Counted from the stretch's first letter, positions 1 to 6,374 are shown. The stretch is 8,551 nucleotides of DNA from Actinomycetales bacterium (GCA_012799425.1 JAAZLF010000632.1:1-8551), one strand, 5' to 3'. Notes: generated by a model not told the origin, from the letters alone. Made by a program: numbers and translations.

Positions 1-435
1 CGGTCCGTCGAGGCGGCCGTAGCCGTCGACCACCTCGACCCCGGCCTCGAGCAGGCTGGCGCGGATGTCCGAGGACTGCGCCGCCGCGAGGTCGCGGACC
101 CTCCTGTTGACCGCTGCGAGGTCGACGTTGAGGGTATGCGCGGTGGGGGCAGCGCCGGTGTCCGCGTCACGGATCCCCAGCTGCTGGGAACCGGCGACCT
201 GGTCGAGGACGTCCGCGGTGGCGATGAGGGTCTTGGAGGGCACCACGTCGGTGAGCACGGCCGCTCCTCCGAGGCCGCGCCCCTCGATCAGCACGGTCGA
301 GGCGCCGTGGCGGGCAGAGGTCAGGGCGGCCTCGTAGCCGCCGGGGCCGCCGCCGATGATCACCACCCGGGTGCGGTCACCGGCGCTGGTGACCCGTCGG
401 GGGTCCGAGGGAAGGGCTGTGCTGGGATCGCTCAC
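1..435 (-). CDS. lpdA: NAD(P)H-quinone dehydrogenase / LpdA-type flavoprotein, N-terminal part (cut by window edge)
   Basis: Only the first 145 codons are present; related proteins are roughly 460-480 residues. After a 22-residue polar leader comes an FAD-binding Rossmann motif (VVIIGGGPGGYEAA, about residues 24-37), then GLGGAAVLTDVVPSK at 54-68. In dihydrolipoyl dehydrogenases the latter segment carries the redox disulfide (pattern GGTCLNxGCxPSK). Here both cysteine positions are Ala59 and Val64, so this half cannot do disulfide chemistry. That fits the LpdA (Rv3303c-like) branch, known as NAD(P)H:quinone oxidoreductases rather than lipoamide dehydrogenases. The GTG start at 433-435 is preferred: it directly follows a GGCAGG spacer and a CACAAT -10-like hexamer, and the nearby ATG frame stops at once. 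In mycobacteria lpdA also lies close to deoD and pmmB. The catalytic C-terminal His/Glu region is outside the window, so the exact function is inferred. Confidence 0.85.
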   Translation of the reverse strand, partial: MSDPSTALPSDPRRVTSAGDRTRVVIIGGGPGGYEAALTSARHGASTVLIEGRGLGGAAVLTDVVPSKTLIATADVLDQVAGSQQLGIRDADTGAAPTAHTLNVDLAAVNRRVRDLAAAQSSDIRASLLEAGVEVVDGYGRLDGP

Positions 436-441
436 CCTGCC

Positions 442-447
442 ATTGTG
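442..447 (-). promoter_or_regulatory. candidate -10 element of a leaderless lpdA promoter
   Basis: Read on the minus strand the hexamer is CACAAT, followed by six bases and the GTG start. The conserved A and T of the TANNNT pattern are present, and the last T sits at -7 if transcription begins on the G of GTG. No Shine-Dalgarno sequence at useful distance is seen. No convincing -35 element is visible; the 17-base-spaced position reads GCCCCT. An 8-bp palindrome GACCGGTC (457-464) fills the spacer. Confidence 0.45.
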
Positions 448-584
448 GCAAAGGCCGACCGGTCAGGGGCCGGTTCCGGCACCCTGCCCACGCCGCGCGG
501 GCGGGCTTCCCAGCGCGCCGTGATGTGCCGCGTCCCGAGCGGTGCTCCGCCTCTGTCGGGGCCACGGGCAGGGCGCGTCTGCGC

Positions 585-590
585 TACCTT
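585..590 (+). promoter_or_regulatory. -10 element of a probable leaderless punA promoter
   Basis: TACCTT matches the actinobacterial TANNNT pattern and is followed by exactly six bases (CGGTCC) before the ATG. Transcription would therefore start on the A of the start codon. No purine-rich ribosome-binding site precedes this ATG, which supports a leaderless transcript. No recognisable TTGACA-like -35 is present at 17-18 bases upstream. Confidence 0.6.
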
Positions 591-596
591 CGGTCC

Positions 597-1424
597 ATGA
601 CTGATACCGCATCCGACCCGTACCAGCTCGCCCGCGACGCCGCCGCTGCGATCGCCGAGGCCAGCGGTGCCCCCACTCACGACCTCGCCCTCGTGCTCGG
701 CTCGGGATGGGCCGGCGCCGCGGACCTGATGGGAGAGACGATCTGGCAGGCCGACGCCACCTCGATCCCCGGCTTCCGCCCGCCGGCGGTGGCCGGCCAT
801 GTCGGGACCCTGCGCTCGATCCGTGTCGAAGGCACCGGCGCGCGGGCGCTCGTGCTCGGCGCGCGCACGCACTTCTACGAGGGCGCCGGCGTGGACGCCG
901 TCGTCCACGGCGTGCGCACCGCAGCCGCGGCCGGGGCCCGCACCATGGTGCTGACCAACGGCTGCGGCGGGATCGACCCGTCGTGGGCGCCCGGCACCCC
1001 GGTGCTGATCCGCGACCAGATCAACTTCACCGGCGCCACTCCCCTGGTGGGCGCGAACTTCGTGGATCTCACGGATCTGTACACCCCGGCGCTGCGCCAG
1101 ATCGCCCGGGACGTCGACCCGAGCCTCGACGAGGGCGTGTACATGCAGTTCTCCGGGCCGAGCTACGAGACCCCGGCCGAGGTGCAGATGGCCAAGGCCG
1201 TGGGGGCTGACCTGGTGGGCATGTCCACCGCCCTCGAGGCGATCGCGGCCCGTGAGGCGGGGCTGGACGTGCTGGGCATCTCCCTGGTCACCAACCTCGC
1301 CGCCGGGATCAGCGAGCAGGCGCTCAGCCACGAGGAGGTGCTCGAGGCCGGCCGCGACGCCGGGCCCCGGATCTCCCGACTGCTCGCCGAGACGGTCCGC
1401 CGCCTCACGGATGCCACGGCATGA
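597..1424 (+). CDS. punA: purine nucleoside phosphorylase (trimeric PNP family)
   Basis: A cytosolic enzyme of 275 residues that splits purine (deoxy)nucleosides with phosphate to the free base and (deoxy)ribose-1-phosphate. Trimeric-family motifs appear in order: LVLGSGWAG (32-40, Ser36 phosphate contact), AGHVG (66-70), RTHFYEG (90-96; Arg90, His92, Tyr94), NGCGG (121-125), GPSYETPAE (187-195; Glu191 base contact), GMS (208-210) and TNLAAG (232-237; Asn233 base contact). The Glu/Asn pair is typical of enzymes preferring 6-oxopurines (inosine, guanosine). Length matches the family. An in-frame ATG exists further upstream (525), but the residues it would add resemble no PNP, and a TACCTT -10 sits six bases before the ATG at 597. 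The stop overlaps the next start in ATGA, so the mutase is probably translationally coupled. The usual NAAGG motif reads NGCGG here; I regard this as lineage variation. Confidence 0.95.
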   Translation: MTDTASDPYQLARDAAAAIAEASGAPTHDLALVLGSGWAGAADLMGETIWQADATSIPGFRPPAVAGHVGTLRSIRVEGTGARALVLGARTHFYEGAGVDAVVHGVRTAAAAGARTMVLTNGCGGIDPSWAPGTPVLIRDQINFTGATPLVGANFVDLTDLYTPALRQIARDVDPSLDEGVYMQFSGPSYETPAEVQMAKAVGADLVGMSTALEAIAAREAGLDVLGISLVTNLAAGISEQALSHEEVLEAGRDAGPRISRLLAETVRRLTDATA

Positions 1425-3136
1425 GCATGGGTCCCTCCCTGCGTGCGCGCGTCCAGGACTGGCTGCGGGACGATCCCGACCCCGCCACCCGTGCCGCGCT
1501 CGAGAACCTGCTCGAGCAGGCCGAGGCAGGAGCCGCCGCAGCGCGCGAGGAGATCGCCGATGCCTTCTGCGCCGATCTGCAGTTCGGCACCGCCGGGCTG
1601 CGTGGGGCGATGGCGCCGGGCCCGAACCGGATGAACCTCGCCGTGGTCTCCCGGGCCGCCCGCGGGCTTGCGGACCATCTGCGCCTGGACGTGGGCCTGG
1701 AGAGGCCACGGGTGGTGATCGGCTACGACGCCCGGCACGGCTCCCACGACTTCGCCCGACGCTCCGCGGAGATCATGACGGCGGCCGGATGCCGGGTGCA
1801 GCTGCTCGAGCGCTTCGGTCCCACCCCGCTGGTGGCCTTCGCCGTCCGGCATCTGGAGGCCGACGCCGGCGTCGTGGTGACCGCCTCCCACAATCCGCCT
1901 GCCGACAACGGCTACAAGGTCTACCTGGGCGGGCGGGCGGCCGAGCCCGAGGGGCGCGGCGTGCAGATCGTGCCGCCGTCCGATGCGCAGATCGCCGCCC
2001 GCATCTCGGCCGTCGGCCCGGTGCGCGATATCCCGGTCGCGGAGTCCGGCGTGGAGCTGCTCGGCGATCAGCTGAGAGAGGATTACCTCGCGGCGATCAC
2101 CGCGCTGCCGGACCCGCAGAGCCCGCGGGAGGTGCGGATCGTGCACACGGCGATGCACGGCGTGGGCACCGAGACGGCGCTGGCCGCTCTCGACCGCGCC
2201 GGGTTCACCGACGTGCACACGGTGGCGAAGCAGGCGGACCCCGACCCCGACTTCCCCACCGTCGCCTTCCCCAACCCCGAGGAGCCGGGCGCGATCGATC
2301 TCGCTCTCGACCTGGCCCGCACCCTCGAGGCCGATGTGGTGATCGCCCACGACCCCGATGCGGACCGCTGTGCGGCGGCCGTGCATGATGCGCACCGCGG
2401 CGCCTGGCGCATGCTCACCGGCGACGAGCTGGGCGTGCTGCTGGGAGATCATCTGGTGCGCCGGCACGGCTATCGCGGCGTCCTGGCCCGCTCGATCGTC
2501 TCGAGGCGCTGGCTGGCGTCGGTCGCGGAGCGCTCCGGCATGGAGGCTGCCGCGACGCTGACCGGATTCAAGTGGATCACCCGCGCCCCGGGCATCGTCT
2601 ACGGCTACGAGGAGGCGATCGGCTACTGCGTGCAGCCAGAGGTGGTGCGGGACAAGGACGGCCTCTCCGCGGCGCTGATGGTCGCCGAGATGGCCGCGGC
2701 GGCGAAGGCCGAGGGCACGACGCTGATCGGCCGGCTCGATGAGCTGGCCGCAGAGCACGGGCTGTTCTCGACCTCGCAGCTGTCGATCCGGGTCGAGGAT
2801 CTGTCGCTGATCGGAGCGATGATGGAGCGGCTGCGCGGGACGCCTCCCGCGACGCTGCTGTCCTCCCCCGTGACCACGAACCAGGACCTCTCCCAGGGTT
2901 CGGTGGAGACCACAGGGCTGCCGCCCACCGAGGGGGTGCTGCTGCTGAGCGAGGACGACACCCGTGTCGTGGTGCGCCCCTCGGGCACCGAGCCGAAGCT
3001 CAAGTGCTACCTCGAGGTGGTCTCGCAGATGCCCGTCGGCGCCACGGCGTCACAGATCGGCGAGGTCCGTGCGAGGGCCGAGGAGCGTCTCGACGCGCTG
3101 AAGGACGAGCTGCGCCTCGTGCTCGGCGCCGACTGA
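1421..3136 (+). CDS. pmmB: phospho-sugar mutase (phosphoglucomutase/phosphomannomutase superfamily; likely phosphopentomutase role)
   Basis: A 571-residue alpha-D-phosphohexomutase with all four active-site signatures. These are TASHNP (154-159, phosphoserine Ser156), the metal loop DPDADR (311-316, Asp311/313/315), the sugar-binding loop GYEEAIGY (395-402) and the phosphate-binding loop RPSGTEPK (519-526). FGTAGLRG (55-62) and GFKWI (382-386) place it in the long PGM2/PmmB-like branch rather than the roughly 450-residue ManB/GlmM branch. Members of that branch include phosphopentomutases such as human PGM2. The start overlaps the punA stop by 4 bases (ATGA) and has no good Shine-Dalgarno of its own, so translation is probably coupled. 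A second in-frame ATG lies two codons in. The neighbours (PNP and DeoC) suggest that in vivo it interconverts (deoxy)ribose-1-phosphate and (deoxy)ribose-5-phosphate. The family assignment is strong; the substrate is inferred from context. Confidence 0.92.
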   Translation: MSMGPSLRARVQDWLRDDPDPATRAALENLLEQAEAGAAAAREEIADAFCADLQFGTAGLRGAMAPGPNRMNLAVVSRAARGLADHLRLDVGLERPRVVIGYDARHGSHDFARRSAEIMTAAGCRVQLLERFGPTPLVAFAVRHLEADAGVVVTASHNPPADNGYKVYLGGRAAEPEGRGVQIVPPSDAQIAARISAVGPVRDIPVAESGVELLGDQLREDYLAAITALPDPQSPREVRIVHTAMHGVGTETALAALDRAGFTDVHTVAKQADPDPDFPTVAFPNPEEPGAIDLALDLARTLEADVVIAHDPDADRCAAAVHDAHRGAWRMLTGDELGVLLGDHLVRRHGYRGVLARSIVSRRWLASVAERSGMEAAATLTGFKWITRAPGIVYGYEEAIGYCVQPEVVRDKDGLSAALMVAEMAAAAKAEGTTLIGRLDELAAEHGLFSTSQLSIRVEDLSLIGAMMERLRGTPPATLLSSPVTTNQDLSQGSVETTGLPPTEGVLLLSEDDTRVVVRPSGTEPKLKCYLEVVSQMPVGATASQIGEVRARAEERLDALKDELRLVLGAD

Positions 3137-3139
3137 TCC

Positions 3140-3157
3140 CCCTCCGCCCACGGAGGG
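3140..3157 (+). terminator. short hairpin after pmmB
   Basis: CCCTCCG (3140-3146) pairs perfectly with CGGAGGG (3151-3157) across a CCCA loop, beginning three bases after the pmmB stop. No U-tract follows. A second CCCTCCG at 3174-3180 can pair with the same CGGAGGG, so an alternative fold exists. Confidence 0.45.
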
Positions 3158-3176
3158 CACCACCACGCCGGGGCCC

Positions 3177-3207
3177 TCCGCAGGCGGTGCTCAGCACCGC
3201 CTGCGGA
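3177..3207. terminator. perfect 14-bp stem hairpin between convergent pmmB and deoC, probable bidirectional terminator
   Basis: The arm at 3177-3190 is exactly complementary to 3194-3207 around the three bases TCA. It is GC-rich and nearly loopless, and no T-tract follows on either strand, as is common in high-GC actinobacteria. It lies 41 bases past the pmmB stop and 16 bases past the deoC stop, so it can serve both convergent genes. Confidence 0.75.
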
Positions 3208-3222
3208 CGCGCTGCCCGAGGA

Positions 3223-3888
3223 TCAGTACCCCGTGCCGGTGCCGCCCTCGAGGATGGCCTTCGAGGAGGACAGGCCCAGGCGGCTCGCACCCGCTGCCAC
3301 CATCGCCTCGGCGGCCTCACGGGTGCGGATCCCGCCGGAGGCCTTGACGCCGAGGCGGTCTCCGACGGTGCTGCGCATGAGCTGCACGGCGTGCTCGCTC
3401 GCCCCACCGGCGGGGTGGAAGCCGGTGGAGGTCTTCACGAAGTCTGCGCCGGCGCGCTCGGCCGCCTCGCAGACCCCGACGATCTGCTCGTCGCTGAGGG
3501 CGGCGGATTCGATGATCACCTTGAGCACCACGGGCGACTTCGCCACATCGCGCACCGCGCGGATCTCGCGCTCGACAGCCTCGAAGTCCCCGGAGCGGGC
3601 CAGGCCCACGTTCAGGACCATGTCGATCTCGTCGGCACCCTTGCTCACGGATTCCCGTGCCTCGAAGGCCTTGGCCTCGGCAGAGTGCTGCCCGGAGGGG
3701 AACCCGCAGACGGTCGCGACCTTCACGGTGGTCGCGACCGGGAGCATCGAGGGTGACACGCAGATGGAATAGGTGCCGAGCTCCTCGGCCTCGCGGGCGA
3801 GCGCGGCGACGTCGGCCGGGGTTGACTCGGGCTTGAGCAGGGTGTGGTCGATGAGAGAGGCGAGCTGGGCGCGGTCGAGAGTGGTCAT
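3223..3888 (-). CDS. deoC: deoxyribose-phosphate aldolase
   Basis: A class I aldolase (DERA, TIM barrel, cytosolic) that cleaves 2-deoxyribose-5-phosphate to acetaldehyde and glyceraldehyde-3-phosphate. The 221-residue protein has the N-terminal [10 protein letters not shown] signature (12-21), EIDMVLN with catalytic Asp89, VKTSTGF with Schiff-base Lys152, and VKASGGIR with Lys182. It ends in GTGY, keeping the C-terminal tyrosine known to matter in the E. coli enzyme. An upstream in-frame ATG would add 24 residues unlike DERA. The chosen ATG (MTTLDRAQ) is exactly six bases from a CAAGAT -10-like hexamer and fits the family length. It is convergent with the punA-pmmB operon and supplies the last step for the deoxyribose-phosphate that pair would make, although it is transcribed separately. 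Confidence 0.96.
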   Translation of the reverse strand: MTTLDRAQLASLIDHTLLKPESTPADVAALAREAEELGTYSICVSPSMLPVATTVKVATVCGFPSGQHSAEAKAFEARESVSKGADEIDMVLNVGLARSGDFEAVEREIRAVRDVAKSPVVLKVIIESAALSDEQIVGVCEAAERAGADFVKTSTGFHPAGGASEHAVQLMRSTVGDRLGVKASGGIRTREAAEAMVAAGASRLGLSSSKAILEGGTGTGY

Positions 3889-3894
3889 GGTCAG

Positions 3895-3900
3895 ATCTTG
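3895..3900 (-). promoter_or_regulatory. candidate -10 element of a leaderless deoC promoter
   Basis: The minus strand reads CAAGAT, then six bases, then ATG, placing the terminal T at -7 of a start on the A of ATG. This is the same geometry as at lpdA and punA. A GGAGGG run further upstream is too far from the ATG to act as a ribosome-binding site. Confidence 0.45.
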
Positions 3901-3906
3901 ACAGAC

Positions 3907-3921
3907 CGGAGGTGCCCTCCG
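3907..3921. repeat. 15-bp dyad upstream of deoC, possible operator
   Basis: CGGAGG and CCTCCG flank a 3-base centre (TGC), giving a perfect 6-bp inverted repeat. It covers about -19 to -33 of the proposed deoC start, directly behind the -10 hexamer, where a repressor could block polymerase. The regulator is unknown. Confidence 0.35.
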
Positions 3922-3974
3922 CACCCGTGGCGGCCTCGCCCAGGCCACGATCATCCCCACCCCCGAACCTCTCT

Positions 3975-3989
3975 ACCTGTGTGATAGGT
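3975..3989. promoter_or_regulatory. ACCT-N7-AGGT inverted repeat, candidate operator of the transporter operon
   Basis: The arms ACCT (3975-3978) and AGGT (3986-3989) flank a 7-base centre. A further copy of the half-site, AACCT (3966-3970), lies just upstream and mirrors AGGTT (3986-3990). The right arm is inside the -10 hexamer, so a bound protein would exclude RNA polymerase. The FCD-GntR regulator encoded two genes downstream is the obvious candidate ligand, by inference only. Confidence 0.4.
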
Positions 3990-3990
3990 T
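3982..3990 (+). promoter_or_regulatory. extended -10 promoter of the transporter operon
   Basis: TGATAGGTT combines an extended -10 TG dinucleotide with a TANNNT hexamer (TAGGTT). It predicts a transcription start near 3997 and a leader of about 70 bases. The leader is GC-rich, with GGCGC (4001-4005) able to pair with GCGCC (4030-4034). No clear -35 element is present, which is tolerable for an extended -10 promoter. Confidence 0.5.
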
Positions 3991-4052
3991 GTCCGAGATC
4001 GGCGCAGCGTGGCGGGAAGGCCGCGCGTGGCGCCCCCACCCGCCCAGGTCCT

Positions 4053-4058
4053 GAGGAG
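4053..4058 (+). promoter_or_regulatory. strong Shine-Dalgarno of the transporter gene
   Basis: GAGGAG lies eight bases before the ATG at 4067 and fixes that start. It contrasts with the apparently leaderless genes elsewhere in the window. Confidence 0.75.
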
Positions 4059-4066
4059 AACCGTCG

Positions 4067-5497
4067 ATGTCGACGCCCACACCCCCACCGAGCACCCCCG
4101 CGAGCGCGCCGCACGTGACCACTCTCGGGGCCGACGTCGACCCCTACCGGATCGACGGCTCGCTGATCGCCGAGCCGCCCCGCGATCTCAGAGGCAAGCT
4201 CCGCTTCCTCGGCCCGGGCATGATCACCTCCGCCGCCGTGGTCGGTTCCGGCGAGCTGCTCACCGCGACGGCTCTCGGCGCTCAGGTCGGCTTCATGCTG
4301 CTCTGGCTCGTGCTGGTCTCGACCTTCCTCAAGGTATGGGTCCAGATCGAACTGGCCCGATGGTCGATCTCCACCGGCCGAGTGGCGCTGGACGGCTACA
4401 AGGACGTGCCCCCGAAGATCGCCGGCCGCGGCTGGATCTCCTGGCTCGTGCTGCTGATGTTCCTGCAGTTCTTCATCGGCCAGGCCGGAGTCATCAGCGC
4501 CTCAGCGTTCGCCTTCAGCACGCTCCTCCCGATCGGCCCGGACCCCTACTCGCTGCTGTCGATCGGCGTGTGGGTGGCCGTCCTCGTGGTCGTCGCGATC
4601 GCCATCCATGCCGCGAACCGGTACGCGATCGTCGAGAACCTCTCCACCGTGCTGGTGCTGCTGGTGACCGCTTTCGCGATCACCATGGTGTTCCTGCTGG
4701 GCGGCACCGAGTTCGCCTGGAGCCTCGCCGACCTCGGCGACGGCATGCGGTTCCAGATCGCCGCCGGCGCCTTCGGCGTGGCGCTGGCGATGTTCGGCAT
4801 GACCGGCGTGGGCGCAGGTGAGACCACCGCCTACACCTACTGGGTCGTCGAGAAGGGCTATGCGGCCTGGACCGGCCCCAATGACGGTTCGGAGGGCTGG
4901 GTCGCGCGGGCCCGCGGCTGGATCTCCGTGATGAAGGTCGACGCCTGGGTCTCCTGGGTCATCTACACGGTCTCGACCGCCGCGTTCTACATCCTCGGTG
5001 CCGCCGTGTTGCATCCCCAGGGTCTCGTGCCCGAGGGCAATGACGTCATGCTCACCATCTCCTCGATCTTCGACTCGGCCGTCGGCCGCTGGGGCGGGGC
5101 GCTGTTCCTCATCGGTGCCGGCCTGGCCCTGTTCAAGACGATCCTGGCCAATGTGCCGAGCCTCGGGCGCCAGGTGGGACACACCCTTGCGATCTTCGGC
5201 GCGTACGACTGGGACGATCAGCGGGCACGCATCCGCTGGCAGCGCGTCATCATGATCATCCTGCCGATCTGCTGGGGAGTGCTCGGCACGGCGGTCTCCT
5301 CTCCCCTGGCGCTGGTGATCATCGCTGGCATCCTCAATGCGATCTTCCTCATCGGCGCCGCAGTGGCGACCCTCTACCTCTCCTACACCCAGACCGACCC
5401 ACGGATCCGGGATGGCGCGGCCACCACGGTGATGCTGTGGCTCTCGGCGATCGCGATCACGGTCGTCGGCATCTATGGTCTGTTCAACGCGTTCTGA
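4067..5497 (+). CDS. divergent Nramp-family (APC-fold) membrane transporter, substrate unknown
   Basis: A 476-residue integral membrane protein with a Pro/Thr/Ser-rich cytosolic N-terminus (2-15) and about eleven hydrophobic segments. The Nramp hallmark GPGM (49-52) opens the first helix, followed by GAQVGF (71-76), as in true Nramp proteins. Two metal-site motifs are replaced. TM1 DPGN reads GSGE (60-63), and the TM6 MPH region reads GVGAGETTAY (247-256, GAGE 249-252). The two unwound helices thus carry similar G-S/A-G-E sequences, consistent with the inverted-repeat fold. A Mn/Fe transporter would be expected to keep the Asp, Asn and Met ligands, so MntH function is unlikely. It is first in an operon with an FCD-GntR regulator and an idonate-type dehydrogenase, suggesting an organic substrate such as a sugar acid, or a different cation. 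Fold membership is confident; the substrate is open. Confidence 0.85.
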   Translation: MSTPTPPPSTPASAPHVTTLGADVDPYRIDGSLIAEPPRDLRGKLRFLGPGMITSAAVVGSGELLTATALGAQVGFMLLWLVLVSTFLKVWVQIELARWSISTGRVALDGYKDVPPKIAGRGWISWLVLLMFLQFFIGQAGVISASAFAFSTLLPIGPDPYSLLSIGVWVAVLVVVAIAIHAANRYAIVENLSTVLVLLVTAFAITMVFLLGGTEFAWSLADLGDGMRFQIAAGAFGVALAMFGMTGVGAGETTAYTYWVVEKGYAAWTGPNDGSEGWVARARGWISVMKVDAWVSWVIYTVSTAAFYILGAAVLHPQGLVPEGNDVMLTISSIFDSAVGRWGGALFLIGAGLALFKTILANVPSLGRQVGHTLAIFGAYDWDDQRARIRWQRVIMIILPICWGVLGTAVSSPLALVIIAGILNAIFLIGAAVATLYLSYTQTDPRIRDGAATTVMLWLSAIAITVVGIYGLFNAF

Positions 5498-5542
5498 TGC
5501 CCGCCGCGTCCCGGACCCTGCAGGTCGAGATGCCCTTCCCCC

Positions 5543-5547
5543 AGGAG
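5543..5547 (+). promoter_or_regulatory. Shine-Dalgarno deciding the gntR start
   Basis: AGGAG stands six bases before the ATG at 5554. The same frame has earlier ATGs at 5497 (overlapping the transporter stop as TGATG) and 5530, neither with such a site. Confidence 0.6.
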
Positions 5548-5553
5548 AAGACC

Positions 5554-6321
5554 ATGGATGTGCTCGGGGCCACCGCTTGGAAGCACCTCACCTCACCCTC
5601 CCCCGACGGAGAACGGCTGACCCGTGAGTCGCTCGCCGACCGCGCCCGTGAGGCCGTGCTGGGCCTGATCGACGAGGAGGACCTCGGCGCCGGGGACGCA
5701 TTGCCATCGACCGGCACCCTCGCCGAGCGGTTCGGGGTCTCCCGCACCGTGATCCGCGAAGCCCTCAGCGCGCTCGCAGCCCTGGGGATCGTCGAGGTCA
5801 GCAACGGCCGCAGCGCCACAGTGCGGCCTCCCGACGCGGAGCTGGTGCGCTTCTACCTCGCCCGCGCCATCCACGAGTCCCGGGACGACAGCTTCACCAC
5901 GCTGATGGACGTGCGCGGCCCGCTCGAGGTGCGCGCCGCGCACCGGGCCGCCGAGCGGTTCGCGGAGGAGGCCGACGAGCCGTCCGAGGGGAGGCGGAGC
6001 CTCGAGCGCCTGCGCGGTGAGCTCGGCGAGGCGCTGCCCGACTCCTCCCGGTACCCGCTCCTGGACCTGCAGCTGCACCAGGAGATCGCACGTCTGAGCG
6101 GGAACCGAGCGCTCGAGGGCCTGCTCGAGGCCGTGAGCGTCCCGTTGTTCCGCGCGATGCGGGACGTGCGCGCCGCCCGTGATCTGCAGGGCACTGTCGG
6201 CGCGGAGCATGCCGATCACCTGGGGATCATCGATGCGATCCTCGCCGGGCGCCCCGAAGCCGCCTCGAAGGCGATGGCCCAGCACATGCGCGCCGTGGAG
6301 AGCTTCGAGATCGTCCGCTGA
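5554..6321 (+). CDS. GntR-family transcriptional regulator with FCD ligand domain
   Basis: A 255-residue FadR-subfamily regulator, probably a dimeric repressor released by a small carboxylate or sugar acid. The N-terminal winged helix-turn-helix spans about 24-92, with LPSTGTLAERFGVSRTVIREAL (49-71 region) as the recognition core. The C-terminal FCD helical domain starts at LMDVRGPLEVRAA (117-129). It keeps the likely metal/ligand residues Asp171 and His175 (in DLQLHQEIA), His222 (in DHLGIIDAI) and His244 (in QHMRAVE). This suggests a metal-assisted ligand pocket. It starts 56 bases after the transporter stop and precedes the dehydrogenase, so it probably controls its own operon. Starts at 5497 or 5530 would add 19 or 8 residues without homology to the family. 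The ligand cannot be read from sequence. Confidence 0.92.
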   Translation: MDVLGATAWKHLTSPSPDGERLTRESLADRAREAVLGLIDEEDLGAGDALPSTGTLAERFGVSRTVIREALSALAALGIVEVSNGRSATVRPPDAELVRFYLARAIHESRDDSFTTLMDVRGPLEVRAAHRAAERFAEEADEPSEGRRSLERLRGELGEALPDSSRYPLLDLQLHQEIARLSGNRALEGLLEAVSVPLFRAMRDVRAARDLQGTVGAEHADHLGIIDAILAGRPEAASKAMAQHMRAVESFEIVR

Positions 6322-6374
6322 CGCTCTGCAGCCCGCACCCTCCTGAGACCCTCGACCACTGCCACCACCGACCT

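Larger units (their letters stand above)
436..596. other. divergent lpdA / punA intergenic region
   Basis: This 161-bp gap separates two divergent starts and holds both candidate promoters. A 9-base word CACCCTGCC occurs at 433-441 and 480-488 on the plus strand. Its inverted counterpart GGGCAGGG occurs at 566-573, overlapping the -24 to -31 zone of the punA promoter. A perfect 8-bp palindrome GACCGGTC lies at 457-464. No small gene with a convincing start was found here. Confidence 0.5.

Noticed and set aside
432..1709. Long minus-strand open frame (425 codons) across punA and pmmB
   Set aside because: The translation is rich in Arg, Gly, His and Pro with no recognisable motif. It is antisense to two clearly conserved enzymes, a typical shadow frame in high-GC DNA.
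1163..2758. Long minus-strand open frame (531 codons) antisense to pmmB
   Set aside because: It shows shadow-frame composition and no start signal, while the plus strand carries every phosphohexomutase motif.
3713..3738. Repeated GTCGCGAC words 18 bases apart
   Set aside because: They lie inside deoC and arise from the repeated Val-Ala-Thr codons at residues 51-59; no regulatory reading is needed.
3966..3990. DtxR/IdeR or MntR box upstream of the Nramp-like gene
   Set aside because: The half-sites are in the opposite order to the TTAGGTTAG...CTAACCTAA consensus and at different spacing.
3991..4066. Possible metal-sensing riboswitch (yybP-ykoY type) in the transporter leader
   Set aside because: The leader is only about 70 bases, and I could not find the conserved riboswitch core; only a weak GGCGC/GCGCC pairing is present.
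5497..5553. Upstream ATG starts for the GntR regulator, including a TGATG overlap with the transporter stop
   Set aside because: They would add residues unlike the family and lack a ribosome-binding site, whereas the ATG at 5554 has AGGAG six bases away. Coupled initiation at 5497 cannot be fully excluded.
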